The notes: generated by a model from the letters alone, not told the origin. 64,000 nucleotides of DNA from Vibrio mimicus (GCF_019048845.1 NZ_CP077425.1:930001-994000), one strand, 5' to 3'. Shown: positions 1-9,794, counted from the stretch's first letter. Numbers and translations are program-made.

Positions 1-1109
1 GTTATGCCTTGGATGGCAGCGTGATCCTCGAAGGTAGCCCTGAGGCGATTAATGCACTGCTCAACAGCAGCAATGCGGCATATGGTGTTTTTGTTGACGC
101 TACGGCCATTGCAGGGACAGAGATCGATCTCACCGTTCAGGTGCAAGATTTGGGTGTCTATTATGAAAATGCTTCCGGTATGGCGTTAGAAGAGATCAAA
201 ACCTATCCGATTCAAGTTAATCCAGTGGCTAACCCACCTAGCCTGAGTTTGAATCCAACGTTGGGTTATGCGCAGCAGATTTACGCTAACCAAAGTGTCA
301 GTGGTCAAGGTATTGCTATTTTAGGTGCTATCGCTGCATTAACCGACTTGCATGAAACTTTGAGCATTCGAGTTGATCACCTTCCTGCGAGTGCCAACCT
401 TGAAAGCAGTGCTGGTACGGTCACGGATTTGGGTAATGGAAGTTGGGAAGTCTCACCAGATGCGCTTGATAGCCTGAAAGTGGTGGGGTTAGACATAGGC
501 ATACATACACTAACCCTCACCGCTATTTCAACCGAAAGTGATGGTAGCTCTGCTTCTTCTACCACAGCGTTGGATTACCAGATTGAGATTGCGGCAAATG
601 GTGCATCATTGAGCGACCACAGTGGCGTGACCCACGATAGCCTAGTGCTTGCTGATAACAGTGGCATGACGTTAATGTCGGGCAGTGGTAACGATTATAT
701 TCAAGGTGGCGATGGTAACGATGTGCTGATTGGTGGCTTGGGAGCCGATATCTTAGTGGGTGGTGCTGGAGCAGACATTTTCAAATGGACGCTCAATGGC
801 GTAGATACCCAAACCGATCACATTCGAGATCTCAATGTGGGTGAAGGAGATAGTATCGACTTGACGGACGTTGTGCAGGATTTGGGTAATCATCTCACGA
901 TGGAGCAGTTGCTCAACAACTTGAGTTCGTCGAACCAACTGACAGCTCAAGTGGTTGACAATAATATCGAACTCGCTGTGACTACTGATAACAATGTTCA
1001 ACAGACGATTGTGATAGATAATCTGGCAACTCAGATTGATTTTAGTGGTATGAGTTCACTGGATATTATTGGCACCTTGCTCGATCAAAATGTGTTACGA
1101 CATGAATAA
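1..1109 (+). CDS. C-terminal end of a giant RTX/cadherin-like secreted protein (5' end outside window)
   Basis: The reading frame is open from the first base, so only the last ~368 residues of a larger protein are seen. The first ~200 residues look like beta-sandwich (Ig/cadherin-like) repeat material. They are followed by glycine/aspartate-rich RTX nonapeptides (GGDGNDVLIGG, GGLGADILVGG, GGAGADIFKW) that bind calcium in this family, and then by the hydrophobic, Asp/Asn-rich C-terminal domain typical of type I (ABC) secretion substrates (VDTQTDHIRDLNVGEGDSIDL). Family knowledge suggests a large surface or secreted adhesin exported by an HlyB/D-TolC-type machine. Which adhesin it is cannot be decided from the tail alone. 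A hairpin follows shortly after the stop. Confidence 0.85.
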   Translation, partial: YALDGSVILEGSPEAINALLNSSNAAYGVFVDATAIAGTEIDLTVQVQDLGVYYENASGMALEEIKTYPIQVNPVANPPSLSLNPTLGYAQQIYANQSVSGQGIAILGAIAALTDLHETLSIRVDHLPASANLESSAGTVTDLGNGSWEVSPDALDSLKVVGLDIGIHTLTLTAISTESDGSSASSTTALDYQIEIAANGASLSDHSGVTHDSLVLADNSGMTLMSGSGNDYIQGGDGNDVLIGGLGADILVGGAGADIFKWTLNGVDTQTDHIRDLNVGEGDSIDLTDVVQDLGNHLTMEQLLNNLSSSNQLTAQVVDNNIELAVTTDNNVQQTIVIDNLATQIDFSGMSSLDIIGTLLDQNVLRHE

Positions 1110-1146
1110 TGTTTACCGTTCATCCTAAAGTTAAGGTGTTGTTTTT

Positions 1147-1170
1147 AGCCCCTCGTAAGAGGGGCTAAGT
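1147..1170 (+). terminator. Terminator-like hairpin after the RTX gene
   Basis: AGCCCCTC-GTAA-GAGGGGCT is a perfect 8-bp stem with a tetraloop, 37 bases after the RTX stop codon. The trailing T-tract is weak (AAGTATTT), so it may act as a terminator or an mRNA 3' stabiliser. Confidence 0.6.
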
Positions 1171-1255
1171 ATTTCTATGGCAGCGCTTTGTTTCTATTCT
1201 TGATTTCCTTTCCTATACTTCAAAAACATGGAGCAGGTAGGATTAAATATCATTT

Positions 1256-2233
1256 ATGAATGACAAAGTGCTTGAATCCGTCATTGAAATCACTGAGCAG
1301 AAAAACTCACTGGCGCTCAGTTACAGCATTCTGGCGACGTTATCAGAACTTTTACCACTCTCTTCGGCCGCCATATTTCATCATTCACGTCGCTCTAGCC
1401 TGATGGTCGCTCGTTTAAATATTGAGAGAGAAAAATCAGGTTCAAAGCTCTATCAGTGGCTTTATGATCAAGTATGTAACAGCGTTGACTACCAACATCA
1501 TCTGAGGGAAATCGTGTTTTCCCAACAAACCAATGGCCAGTACCTGTGTAGTTGCCCTATTCCCATTGAAGAACATTTCTCTGCCGAGATGTGTTTGATC
1601 CTTGATGAAGACCCAGAGCCATACCGGCTACTGATCGATGGTTTTGCGAAAATATACCGAAACTACACGGTCATTCTGCATGAGAGTGAACGCGATAAAC
1701 TGACTGGATTACTCAACCGACGCACATTAGAAGACCGTTTACGTCACTCCTTCGCGATTAACCCATCAACAGTTAAGAACAGATTGTGGATAGCGATACT
1801 CGATATCGACCATTTCAAAATGATCAATGATCACTTTGGCCACATGATTGGAGATGAAATTTTGCTGATGTTTGCACAGCAGATGCAGCTCTTTTTTGGT
1901 TTAAGTCCACAGTTGTTCCGTTTTGGTGGGGAAGAGTTTGTGATTATTTTCTCCACCGGAAATGAAGAGCAAATTCGCCAACACTTGGATGGATTCCGGC
2001 AGCACATCCGTAGCCATGTTTTTCCCAGAATTGGTCAGCTAAGCTTTAGCGCCGGTTTCTGTTCACTAAGTCCTGGGGACTATCTTCCTACTATTCTTGA
2101 CCAAGCAGACAAAGCGCTTTATTACGCCAAAGAACATGGGCGTAATCAGGTACACAGCTATGAGCAGCTTTGTGATGACGGAAAAATAGCCACTACCCCA
2201 AATACCGCCGCGGATGATGTTGAGCTGTTTTAA
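1256..2233 (+). CDS. GGDEF diguanylate cyclase (GGEEF active site, no I-site)
   Basis: 325-residue protein. The N-terminal ~140 residues form a soluble sensory region without membrane segments, possibly GAF-like. The C-terminal GGDEF domain begins near residue 147 (DKLTGLLNRRTLE) and carries the signature GGEEF at 224-228 plus the substrate/metal motif DIDHFKMINDHFGH. Proteins of this family make cyclic di-GMP from two GTP. The RxxD inhibitory site normally located five residues before the signature is absent (GLSP is there), so product inhibition at that site is not expected. It lies alone on the plus strand between the RTX gene and a convergent exporter gene. Being next to a giant adhesin gene fits a role in attachment, but that is inference. 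Confidence 0.9.
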   Translation: MNDKVLESVIEITEQKNSLALSYSILATLSELLPLSSAAIFHHSRRSSLMVARLNIEREKSGSKLYQWLYDQVCNSVDYQHHLREIVFSQQTNGQYLCSCPIPIEEHFSAEMCLILDEDPEPYRLLIDGFAKIYRNYTVILHESERDKLTGLLNRRTLEDRLRHSFAINPSTVKNRLWIAILDIDHFKMINDHFGHMIGDEILLMFAQQMQLFFGLSPQLFRFGGEEFVIIFSTGNEEQIRQHLDGFRQHIRSHVFPRIGQLSFSAGFCSLSPGDYLPTILDQADKALYYAKEHGRNQVHSYEQLCDDGKIATTPNTAADDVELF

Positions 2234-2245
2234 TACTGACTCATT

Positions 2246-3499
2246 TCAAGTCATCTGAGGCGATGTTTGCCAAGGGCGGATCAGTAAAATAAATACGGTG
2301 AGTGCATAAAGCATTGACCAACCCAAACAGAGAAATACCCCCGTACACAGCACCAATGCAAGCCCAGCTAAGTATCTTCCCCAACCCATGAGTAACTTAT
2401 AAGCGGCAAGCATGGCGAGTAAGTACACTAAAACAAAAATGCCGTTAGCTAGCTTCAAGAAAAATTCCAGATCAAGCCCTGTAAGATTGCCAATCAAGCA
2501 AGAAATAAACAGCACACCTCCCACCAAGAGAGTGGCATGGGCAGGTACACCACGAATAGAAACTCGGGCAATGGCACTTTCAGGGCGGTATTCTCGAGCC
2601 TGTGCCCACACCATGCGCGCTAAGCTCTGTGTATAAAGATTCAGGCTAGCAAAGCAGGCCAGAAAGCCAATGATGCTGATCATCATTGCCCAACGTGCCC
2701 CAAACAGTTTGTCACTAAGCCAGGGAATGGCGCCACTATCAAACTGACTGCTGCCAAATGCGCCAAATTTCAGGACCACGACTGAACAAGCCCAGTAGGT
2801 GAGCCCTGCAACTAAGCTACCAATCAAAATGGCCAAAGGAAAATCACGCTGAGGATTGCGAAACTCTTCGCCCATATGGGCAAAAGCTTCAATGCCCACA
2901 AAACACCAGAACATCACCGCTAGCGCTGCACCAATCGACATTAAGCCTTCATGCGTCAAAGCGGGCATGACCAAATCTTGAGTGGCGACATGACCACGCC
3001 ATAAAAAGGCAATCACCAAGCTAAAGATGGCTAATGCGATCAAAGTTTGTAAACGGCCAGAAGATTTAGTGCCTGCAAGATTAACCCCAACCAGTAGAAG
3101 AATGGTGAGCGTTTGCGTGAACAGCGGATTAGCCAGTGGAGTAGGTAACAAGGCTTGCAGGAAGCTTGCCGCTAAGGTTACCGCAGCAGGAACACCCACA
3201 GGAATGACACTCAGAAACAACCAAGCTACAGCACGCTCAAGGCGAGAATTAAACGCCTGACGAACAAAATAGGCGGTGCCACCTGCATTGGGATAACGTT
3301 TACCAAGCTGGGCAAAGGTTAGCGCAATCGGGCATATTGCGATGAACAGGATCAGCCATGCCCACAGTGAAAACGCACCTGCAATACCGGCGGCAATGGC
3401 TGGAACCATAAATAGCCCTGTTCCCATGAGCGTGGTTGAGAGTTGGGCAACCCCTGCTCCAAGAGAAATATCCTTCTTCAGTTGATTCACGTTAAGCAT
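2246..3499 (-). CDS. yjeH: APC-family amino-acid exporter, YjeH type
   Basis: 417 residues with about 12 hydrophobic segments, the usual size for YjeH (about 418 aa). The N-terminus (LGAGVAQLSTTLMGTGLFMVPAIAAG) and the segment with YPNAGGTAYFVRQAF and SRLERAVAWLFLSVIPVG closely follow the E. coli YjeH pattern as I remember it. YjeH exports methionine and branched-chain amino acids across the inner membrane. The gene is convergent with the GGDEF gene (12 bp between stops) and divergent from the LysE-family exporter, so two amino-acid exporters share one ~177 bp promoter region. Substrate is inferred from the family only. Confidence 0.85.
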   Translation of the reverse strand: MLNVNQLKKDISLGAGVAQLSTTLMGTGLFMVPAIAAGIAGAFSLWAWLILFIAICPIALTFAQLGKRYPNAGGTAYFVRQAFNSRLERAVAWLFLSVIPVGVPAAVTLAASFLQALLPTPLANPLFTQTLTILLLVGVNLAGTKSSGRLQTLIALAIFSLVIAFLWRGHVATQDLVMPALTHEGLMSIGAALAVMFWCFVGIEAFAHMGEEFRNPQRDFPLAILIGSLVAGLTYWACSVVVLKFGAFGSSQFDSGAIPWLSDKLFGARWAMMISIIGFLACFASLNLYTQSLARMVWAQAREYRPESAIARVSIRGVPAHATLLVGGVLFISCLIGNLTGLDLEFFLKLANGIFVLVYLLAMLAAYKLLMGWGRYLAGLALVLCTGVFLCLGWSMLYALTVFILLIRPWQTSPQMT

Positions 3500-3676
3500 C
3501 CTGCGCTGAATTTGAGTTTTAGCATACTCCCTTTCACAACGGCTTTCACTGAATAAAAATTCACTCGTATATCATTCAATCGAAAGTTAGGCGCGATATT
3601 TCTCACTCTTTTCGCTATATTTTCCAACCGTTTACTTATATTGTGGCTCGCAGAGTGAATAAGTTAAGGAGTTTGC

Positions 3677-4291
3677 ATGACACTGACAGTCTGGTTATCG
3701 TTGTTTACGATTTGTATCTTGGGGGCCATGTCACCGGGACCCAGTTTGGCGATGGTAGCAAAGCATAGTCTCGCTGGCGGACGGAAGAACGGCTTTGCAG
3801 CCGCGTGGGCGCACGCCTTTGGTATTGGTGTTTATGCTTTTATCACCTTAATTGGATTGGCTGTTGTACTGCACCAGTCACCGTTGCTGTTTAAAACGAT
3901 CAGTTATGCCGGTGCTGCTTATCTTGCCTATTTGGGGTGGAACGCATTGCGATCAAAGGGGGGCGTGGCCGCAAAGCTGGAGTCGGGGGAAACCGTCAGT
4001 GTTTGGCAATCTGCCCGAGAAGGTCTGTTGATTTCTCTGCTCAGTCCGAAAATTGCACTGTTTTTTATCGCACTCTTTAGTCAATACGTTGCAGTGGGAT
4101 CGGATTTTACGAGCAAAGCCGCCATTGTGATCACGCCTTGGGTTGTGGATGGCCTTTGGTACAGTTTTATCACGCTGATCTTGTCCTCACCGCGATTGCT
4201 CGACAAATTGCGTGCACGTGCAGTATTGATTGATCGACTTTCAGGTATTGTGCTGATTGCGTTAGCCATTCGAGTGTTTCTGACGGTTTAA
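3677..4291 (+). CDS. LysE/RhtB-family amino-acid exporter
   Basis: 204 residues and about six hydrophobic segments, the normal size for LysE/RhtB proteins. The conserved family signature is present near the N-terminus (GAMSPGPSLAMVAKHSLAGGRKNGF) and the central SPKIALFFIALFSQ is typical. These inner-membrane carriers export amino acids such as homoserine, threonine or lysine; the substrate here is unknown. The start ATG has a good ribosome site (AAGGAG, 3665-3670). It is divergent from the YjeH-like exporter. Confidence 0.88.
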   Translation: MTLTVWLSLFTICILGAMSPGPSLAMVAKHSLAGGRKNGFAAAWAHAFGIGVYAFITLIGLAVVLHQSPLLFKTISYAGAAYLAYLGWNALRSKGGVAAKLESGETVSVWQSAREGLLISLLSPKIALFFIALFSQYVAVGSDFTSKAAIVITPWVVDGLWYSFITLILSSPRLLDKLRARAVLIDRLSGIVLIALAIRVFLTV

Positions 4292-4341
4292 GTCATTTCT
4301 TGTGGGTTTGAGAGACTCTCAAACCCAACTCTCTCGCCATA

Positions 4342-4566
4342 CTAACGGTGTGATGAGATCTCTTCACACTCACCTTCAATCACATCAGAACGAGATTGAT
4401 AAGCGGCTTGTTGGTTGAATTGAAAAGCACGTGCTTTAAGCTGCTTTTCCAGACGTTTGCCAGTGATCAGCGCGATAATTGCCAGAGGGATCGCGAGCAA
4501 TAAGCTGAAAATCAGAGCAAACACGCCAGTAATCATTGACAGTAAGGTGATCAGGAATCGGTTCAT
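4342..4566 (-). CDS. Small membrane protein of unknown function
   Basis: 74 residues. I chose the ATG at 4566 rather than an upstream in-frame start because it has a strong ribosome site (GGAGG) just before it and begins directly with the membrane segment (MNRFLITLLSMITGVFALIF). The protein has one long or two short hydrophobic helices (about residues 3-35), then a basic stretch (KRLEKQLKARAF) and an acidic tail with two cysteine/glutamate-rich positions. It looks like an inner-membrane protein with a cytoplasmic tail. I do not recognise the family. Confidence 0.6.
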   Translation of the reverse strand: MNRFLITLLSMITGVFALIFSLLLAIPLAIIALITGKRLEKQLKARAFQFNQQAAYQSRSDVIEGECEEISSHR

Positions 4567-4878
4567 AATGGTTCCTCCAAGTAACAGACTCACCATACCC
4601 TGAATAAGATTAATCGAAAATGAACAATGTTCATTTTCACTATAAATGGACAAAGTTGACGTATCACTGACCTGTTATTGTTCATGTCCAAAAAAAAGCC
4701 GCCTACATCGTGAGGCGGCAAGCTTGAGGGAGAGGCCGTTGTTGCTTATCACCGAAGCGATCAGCGCAGCACGACTTATGGTTGTTATAGTTATGACCCA
4801 TTCTACGTTCAGCTAGATTGGTTGCAGACGCGATCAACCTACATTCGGCAGTTTGGGTTTGTTGTGGAGATGAATCCG
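4567..4878. other. Intergenic region: promoter of the small membrane gene and 3' UTR of the GAPDH gene
   Basis: This stretch holds no convincing ORF. Its right part (about 4720-4878) is a ~160-base 3' untranslated region of the minus-strand GAPDH gene ending in an intrinsic terminator. Its left part contains the promoter of the small membrane protein. Confidence 0.5.
4691..4719 (-). terminator. Intrinsic terminator of the GAPDH transcript
   Basis: Read on the minus strand, GCCGCC...GGCGGC (4698-4719) is followed by a run of seven T. It lies ~160 bases after the GAPDH stop, leaving an unusually long 3' UTR. Confidence 0.75.
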
Positions 4879-6315
4879 TTATTTTGCTGGATAAGTGGGG
4901 TAACGAACCCCCATCATTTGTTCCATACAATGCACCACTTGGCAGCTATAACCAAACTCGTTGTCATACCACACATACAGAACACAACGATTGTCTTGCA
5001 CAATCGTTGCTGTTGCATCAACCACACCCGCATAGCGTGAACCAACCAGATCACTTGAGACAATTTCGGTCGATTCGGTGTAGTCAATTTGTCCTGACAA
5101 AGGTGAGTTGAGCGCCATGTCACGCAGATAGGCGTTCAATTCTTCCTTAGTCGTGGAGTGAGTTAAGTTGAGATTCGCTATCGCCATGGACACATTTGGT
5201 GTCGGGACACGAATCGAATTGCCGCTGAGTTTACCGGTTAACTCTGGTAGTGCTTTCGCCACGGCTTTTGCAGCGCCCGTCTCAGTTAATACCATGTTGA
5301 GTGATGCCGCTCGGCCACGACGTTCACCCTTGTGGAAGTTATCGATCAAGTTCTGGTCATTGGTGAATGAATGAACCGTCTCAATATGGCCGGAGATAAT
5401 GCCGTAGCGATCGTTGACCGCTTTTAACACTGGAGTGATGGCATTGGTTGTACAACTTGCGGCTGAAATGATGGTGTCTTCTGGCTGGATAACCGATTCA
5501 TTAACACCAAATACGACATTTTTGATGTCACCTTTACCTGGCGCCGTAAGCAGCACTTTACTTGCGCCTAGAGAAGCAAGGTGTTGGCTTAGTCCTTCAC
5601 TATCACGCCATACTCCAGTGTTGTCTACGATCAGTGCGTTGTGAATGCCGTAACGCGTGTAGTCAATTTCTTGCGGAGAATTGGCGTAGATGACCTGAAT
5701 GAAATTGCCATTTGCAATTAAGGCTTTACGTTCTTTATCAATCGTAATGCTACCGTTGAATTGGCCATGAACAGAATCACGACGTAATAAACTAGCGCGT
5801 TTTTCTAGGTCACCCTCTTTGCCTCCACGTACCACAATCGCACGCAGACGCAATGGATAGCCGGCACCACTCTTTTCAATCAAAAGGCGAGCCAGTAAGC
5901 GACCGATGCGACCGAATCCGTACAAAACAACGTCTTTAGGTTGAGATATGGCCGTGCTGTCTAAGGCACCATCCAGTGCGGTAAGCAGAAAATCGTTTAG
6001 TCCTTGAAGGTCGCTATGATGTTGCCAAAACCGATGTGTTAGCTGACCCAAATCGATACGACAAGGTGCCAGCTCTAACTGCGTGATCTGCTGCAACACT
6101 GGCATTGTTTGTTCTAGTGACAGAGGGTGGTCTAAGTAACGTTTCGCAATACGGTGGGTTTTAATAATGTCGATGGTTGCGGCATTGATTAAAGTTATAC
6201 CAAACAAAACCACTTCAACACCTTTTTGGCGATAAAGTTGGCCGATGAGTGGTGACATAGTTTCAGCAATCGTTTGGCTCGTTTGCCAGTCTTGGAGATG
6301 TTTCTCTGGACTCAT
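4879..6315 (-). CDS. Glyceraldehyde-3-phosphate dehydrogenase, long (N-terminally extended) type
   Basis: 478 residues, against about 330 for ordinary GapA. An N-terminal ~128-residue extension precedes the NAD-binding Rossmann fold (GFGRIGRLLARLL at 133-145). The catalytic motif SAASCTTNAITP carries Cys288, followed by the S-loop/catalytic region with HSFTNDQN and the C-terminal WYDNEFGYS signature. The enzyme class oxidises glyceraldehyde-3-phosphate to 1,3-bisphosphoglycerate in glycolysis or the reverse in gluconeogenesis. Similar long GAPDHs occur as second copies in Vibrio and Pseudomonas and are often linked to gluconeogenic growth (family knowledge). The function of the extension is not evident. 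An ERIC-like repeat sits just upstream of the gene. Confidence 0.9.
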   Translation of the reverse strand: MSPEKHLQDWQTSQTIAETMSPLIGQLYRQKGVEVVLFGITLINAATIDIIKTHRIAKRYLDHPLSLEQTMPVLQQITQLELAPCRIDLGQLTHRFWQHHSDLQGLNDFLLTALDGALDSTAISQPKDVVLYGFGRIGRLLARLLIEKSGAGYPLRLRAIVVRGGKEGDLEKRASLLRRDSVHGQFNGSITIDKERKALIANGNFIQVIYANSPQEIDYTRYGIHNALIVDNTGVWRDSEGLSQHLASLGASKVLLTAPGKGDIKNVVFGVNESVIQPEDTIISAASCTTNAITPVLKAVNDRYGIISGHIETVHSFTNDQNLIDNFHKGERRGRAASLNMVLTETGAAKAVAKALPELTGKLSGNSIRVPTPNVSMAIANLNLTHSTTKEELNAYLRDMALNSPLSGQIDYTESTEIVSSDLVGSRYAGVVDATATIVQDNRCVLYVWYDNEFGYSCQVVHCMEQMMGVRYPTYPAK

Positions 6316-6947
6316 GGATAAATCTGGGCCTTATTTCACGTTATGTTTAGTTTCCCCACAAGATCCCCTTGCGATTTAAAGCTACTTTGGTGTGGGCTAG
6401 ATTCGTGTATCCCAATCACATTATCTGTCTATGTTCATGGGTATTCACCTACTTGCCGCTTACCTGCAACTCCAATTCGTTTGGGTACAGAAATAATCAT
6501 TTCAAATCGGCTGAGAAACTTTAGAAAACTCACGTCTGTAGGGGGTGAGTCGGATTGTTGTTTTTATGTGGCCGGATTGTAAAGTCAGAGGTGTTATTCT
6601 GCTAGGAAAAATAATGATGAAATAATCAACGGGAAATTGGATAGATTGGCGTTCATTATCGGGTTCGATGCGGCTTGATCTGTGTCTTGACAAAAAAAGA
6701 ACAGCAGACTTATTTCGTGACTATATCGACCGAGATCAAAGAATAAAAGTGAATAAAAATTTGAATTGCAAATCTTTGTAATTAAAGTCGAATTTAAGCG
6801 TTGTTTGATGATTTTTCTTATGGTGGTCTAAGATAAATAAAAATGTAATCAAAAATTAGCGATAGGACAGTGGGGTTTTGGTTCTCTTTGGCTATTTCTA
6901 CTTAGAAAATGCGAAGGCCATCTCAACTCAGACTTTCGCGTTTTAAA
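6316..6947. other. 632-bp intergenic region upstream of the GAPDH gene
   Basis: No supported ORF. Apart from the ERIC-like element at its left end, the stretch 6600-6900 is AT-rich and may contain the GAPDH promoter. A weak hairpin (GCGAAGG...CTTTCGC, 6911-6939) may end the transcript of the EAL gene. I see nothing else in it. Confidence 0.5.
6361..6488. repeat. ERIC-like intergenic repeat, copy 1 (degenerate)
   Basis: About 128 bases that align along their length with the copy at 45911-46038. The shared core is CCCAATCACAt..TCTATGTTCATGGGnATTCAC..ACTTGCCGC...CTGCAAnTCCAA..GTTTGGGTA, which matches the ERIC consensus known from enterobacteria and Vibrio. ERICs are imperfect palindromes that fold in RNA. 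This copy lies in the leader/promoter of the GAPDH gene. Confidence 0.8.
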
Positions 6948-8732
6948 CTAGCCTTTTCCTGCTTGGAGCTGCATTAATGCTTCAAATTCCTTTGCAGGGA
7001 GGGGGCGAGAAAAAAGAAATCCCTGATACTTATCGCATCCTTCTTTTGTTAAAACGGCCAATTTCTCTTCAGAATCAACACCTTCAGCAGTGACCATTTT
7101 TCCTAAATTGTGCCCTAGTTGAATGATAGTGCGTACGATCATTTTCCCTGCACTATCGTCATTGCAGCTGTCGACAAACGAACGATCGATTTTTATTACA
7201 TCGATCGGAAGCTGTTTTAAATAGTTTAAAGAGGAGTAGGCGACACCAAAATCATCAAGCGCAATTTGAATGCCGAGCTCACGCAACTGATGACATGTAT
7301 GGATGACATTGTTGGGATAACGCATTAAGGTTGTTTCGGTGATTTCTAATTGTAAAGTGTGTGGTGGTATTGGGTAGGTTTGTAAGGCGTTGTATACCAC
7401 CTGATAGATATCGTCATATAGAAACTGAATGTTAGAGACATTGACGGATACTGATAAATCAGGAAATGAGTGGTGCCACTCGCTCAATTGTCGGCACGCT
7501 TCATTAATTACCCAGCGACCTATCGGAATAATCTGCTGGGTTTTTTCTGCAACCGCAATGAAATACCCCGGATTGATCATACCTAAATCTGAGTGTTGCC
7601 AGCGAACTAAAGCCTCCGTCCCCACAATACGGCCTGATCTTATGTCCACTTTGGGTTGGTAGTGCAGTAATAACTGATTCTTTTCTATAGCAATATTCAA
7701 CTCTCGCTCGATCTGGTATTGGCGGATGGTTTCACTGTGAAGCTCGTTATCAAACCAGCGAACACAATTCTTACCGCTCTTTTTTGCTTTGAGAATTGCA
7801 ATGTCCGCATTGCGACACCAAATATCAGTATCATTGAGCGCATCTTCCAGTAATGCGATGCCGAGGCTGGTCGTCACTGAGTAGAGCCGATTACCCAGTT
7901 TATACCCTTGGTGTAAGGCTGCATGGAGCTGCTCTACAGTCTGTTTGATCGCCGGTATTAACTGCTCTTCGTGATGAAGGATAAGGGCAAATTCGTCACT
8001 GCTTAAGCGATAGATTTGGCAAGATGAGCTTTTTAGTGAACGTAAGCGTAAGCCCAGTTCTTCTAAGAGCTTATCGCCTTGCTGATGCCCTAAGCTGTCA
8101 TTGATCTGCTTGAAGTCATCCAAATCCACTTGCAGTAAGGCGTATTGGCTTGGTTGATTCAGCTGTTGGATTTGGTGTAATTGAAGGTGGAATGCTTTGC
8201 GATTACCTAATGACGTTAGGTAATCCGTCAAACTGTCTTTTCGGTAACGCTTGATTTGCTTTAATAAAGATAGGCGATAGTAAGTGCCAAAAGTAGCAAA
8301 TGCAGTAATGGCCAACAATTCTGTTGCATCTTCCGCTACTTCACTAAACAGACTACTTTCAATAGACGTGAGGTAGCACATGACCAGAATGATGGCGACC
8401 ACCATTGGCCACAAGGTTGCTGGCAACAGTACAAGGTAAATTAAGGGGAGTAGAAGAAACGTTTCCTCAATAGCATCCACACTTAGCGGAGTAAACAAGC
8501 TGCCAATCACAATCAGTAATAGAGCGCTTAGCGCCGATAATCCACGTGTATTGCGATTTGGTACCCAAAATGCTATGAGCATTAAAAGGGGGAATAATAG
8601 GTAGAGTCGTGCCATCGTTGGATGTTCAGCAACGAGGGTATAGCTCACAACTATAAGCCCAAAGTGGAAAAATAAATTAGCCCATAGGGGCGAAGTTAAC
8701 TTACCACTGGGAATTGCAATTAGAGACGTCAT
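6948..8732 (-). CDS. Membrane GGDEF-EAL protein with degenerate GGDEF; likely c-di-GMP phosphodiesterase
   Basis: 594 residues. An N-terminal membrane region (about residues 10-150) with several hydrophobic helices is followed by a GGDEF domain whose signature has decayed to SSDEF (RLSSDEFALIL). A full EAL domain completes the protein. EAL-domain key motifs are intact: EALVRW, the ETT motif (EITETTLMR), DDFG, the lysine in IDVIKID, AEGVDSEEK and YQGFLFSRPLP. On family rules this protein should degrade c-di-GMP to pGpG, and the degenerate GGDEF may bind GTP as a regulatory domain. Expressed as a single gene on the minus strand. The activity assignment is inference from motif integrity. Confidence 0.9.
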   Translation of the reverse strand: MTSLIAIPSGKLTSPLWANLFFHFGLIVVSYTLVAEHPTMARLYLLFPLLMLIAFWVPNRNTRGLSALSALLLIVIGSLFTPLSVDAIEETFLLLPLIYLVLLPATLWPMVVAIILVMCYLTSIESSLFSEVAEDATELLAITAFATFGTYYRLSLLKQIKRYRKDSLTDYLTSLGNRKAFHLQLHQIQQLNQPSQYALLQVDLDDFKQINDSLGHQQGDKLLEELGLRLRSLKSSSCQIYRLSSDEFALILHHEEQLIPAIKQTVEQLHAALHQGYKLGNRLYSVTTSLGIALLEDALNDTDIWCRNADIAILKAKKSGKNCVRWFDNELHSETIRQYQIERELNIAIEKNQLLLHYQPKVDIRSGRIVGTEALVRWQHSDLGMINPGYFIAVAEKTQQIIPIGRWVINEACRQLSEWHHSFPDLSVSVNVSNIQFLYDDIYQVVYNALQTYPIPPHTLQLEITETTLMRYPNNVIHTCHQLRELGIQIALDDFGVAYSSLNYLKQLPIDVIKIDRSFVDSCNDDSAGKMIVRTIIQLGHNLGKMVTAEGVDSEEKLAVLTKEGCDKYQGFLFSRPLPAKEFEALMQLQAGKG

Positions 8733-8914
8733 TCACTATCCATAGTGCAAAATTAATACTGTCAGACTAATTATCTTGTTTGATTTTAGCCTCGTCATAT
8801 GTAGGTTTACTGCGATTCGGCATGGAATAAAAGGCAGGAATGCGGAATTTGTGCGAGGTTTATCGCGAGTCTCAAAATTGATTTGGATGCCCTCACAAAA
8901 TGGAGGGCACAGGA

Positions 8915-9397
8915 TCAACAATGGTTGTCGGTAGGTAAGGTAATGGTATTGATATGCTTTAACTCGGCCAGAGGCAGCCAGTTGACTTTGACACCAGCTT
9001 GCAAAAACATATCTTGGCTGACTTTGATCTTATCTCCCCAACGTGAGAGAAAATCATCAGACTGCTCAGGGCAATAAACCGCTGCAATACCCGTTTGAAT
9101 GATTTTTGCTGCGCAGTTAGGGCATGGGAAATGCGTAACATAAATTTCGCAGCCATCCAGATCGCGTTTAGCAAAAAGAATCGCATTTTCTTCCGCATGC
9201 AGAGTTTTCAAATACTTCATATCACGGTCATCGGTACTGGCACTGTCGGAAATGCCGTGCGGATAGCCATTGAAACCTACCGAAACAATTCGGTTTTGTT
9301 TGGTGATCACAGCGCCTACCTGCGTGGATGGATCCTTACTCCACGATCCGACTAATTCCGCCATTTGGAAAAAACGTTGCGCCCATTTTGAAATCAT
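8915..9397 (-). CDS. dCMP deaminase-like cytidine/deoxycytidylate deaminase
   Basis: 160 residues from the ATG at 9397, chosen because GAGGA lies at the right distance upstream. A start five codons earlier has no ribosome site. The zinc-dependent deaminase motif is complete: HAEENAIL (His ligand and catalytic Glu) and PCPNCA (two Cys ligands). This family converts dCMP to dUMP for thymidylate synthesis; ComEB-like members and phage-defence dCTP/dCMP deaminases share the fold. The GVNxYP-like segment (VGFNGYPHG) and SKDPSTQVGAVI match the dCMP deaminase pattern. It is a single gene with a long upstream region shared with the sRNA regulatory sites. Confidence 0.85.
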   Translation of the reverse strand: MISKWAQRFFQMAELVGSWSKDPSTQVGAVITKQNRIVSVGFNGYPHGISDSASTDDRDMKYLKTLHAEENAILFAKRDLDGCEIYVTHFPCPNCAAKIIQTGIAAVYCPEQSDDFLSRWGDKIKVSQDMFLQAGVKVNWLPLAELKHINTITLPTDNHC

Positions 9398-9647
9398 GTC
9401 GTTATTCCTCATTCATTCGCGACATTGTTTAGCAATTGAGTTTGTACCTTAAGTGCATCAGTGCTGCTAATACTATCTTGGTTTTTGTTATAAGAGTATC
9501 CCTTCCTATAAGTCCAGTGTGTTGCTCTGCCTATCACACGATAACGATCTTCCCTCTTTCAACAATACCTATAGAGATTTTTGAGATTAATATCACGGGG
9601 AGATGTGAGATGGCGAAAAGCTATTTTTCTCAATTTAGGATTGTTCT

Positions 9648-9665
9648 TGTGAGAGATCTCTTACA
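9648..9665. promoter_or_regulatory. VarA (GacA/UvrY) upstream activating sequence
   Basis: TGTGAGAGATCTCTTACA is an 18-bp palindrome fitting the GacA-family box TGTAAG-N6-CTTACA. It lies about 150 bases before the predicted start of the CsrB-type RNA, the usual distance for these response regulators upstream of csr/rsm RNAs. Confidence 0.85.
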
Positions 9666-9794
9666 GGTTCTGTAGGAGATTCTAGTGTTAAGGTGCATGT
9701 GTTTAACCCTGCCTTAAATTAACTTGTTGATTTTAATTGATTGTTTTGTGTTTTTTACTCGGGATTGTTTGGTAGGGTGAAATATAAGGGTTGC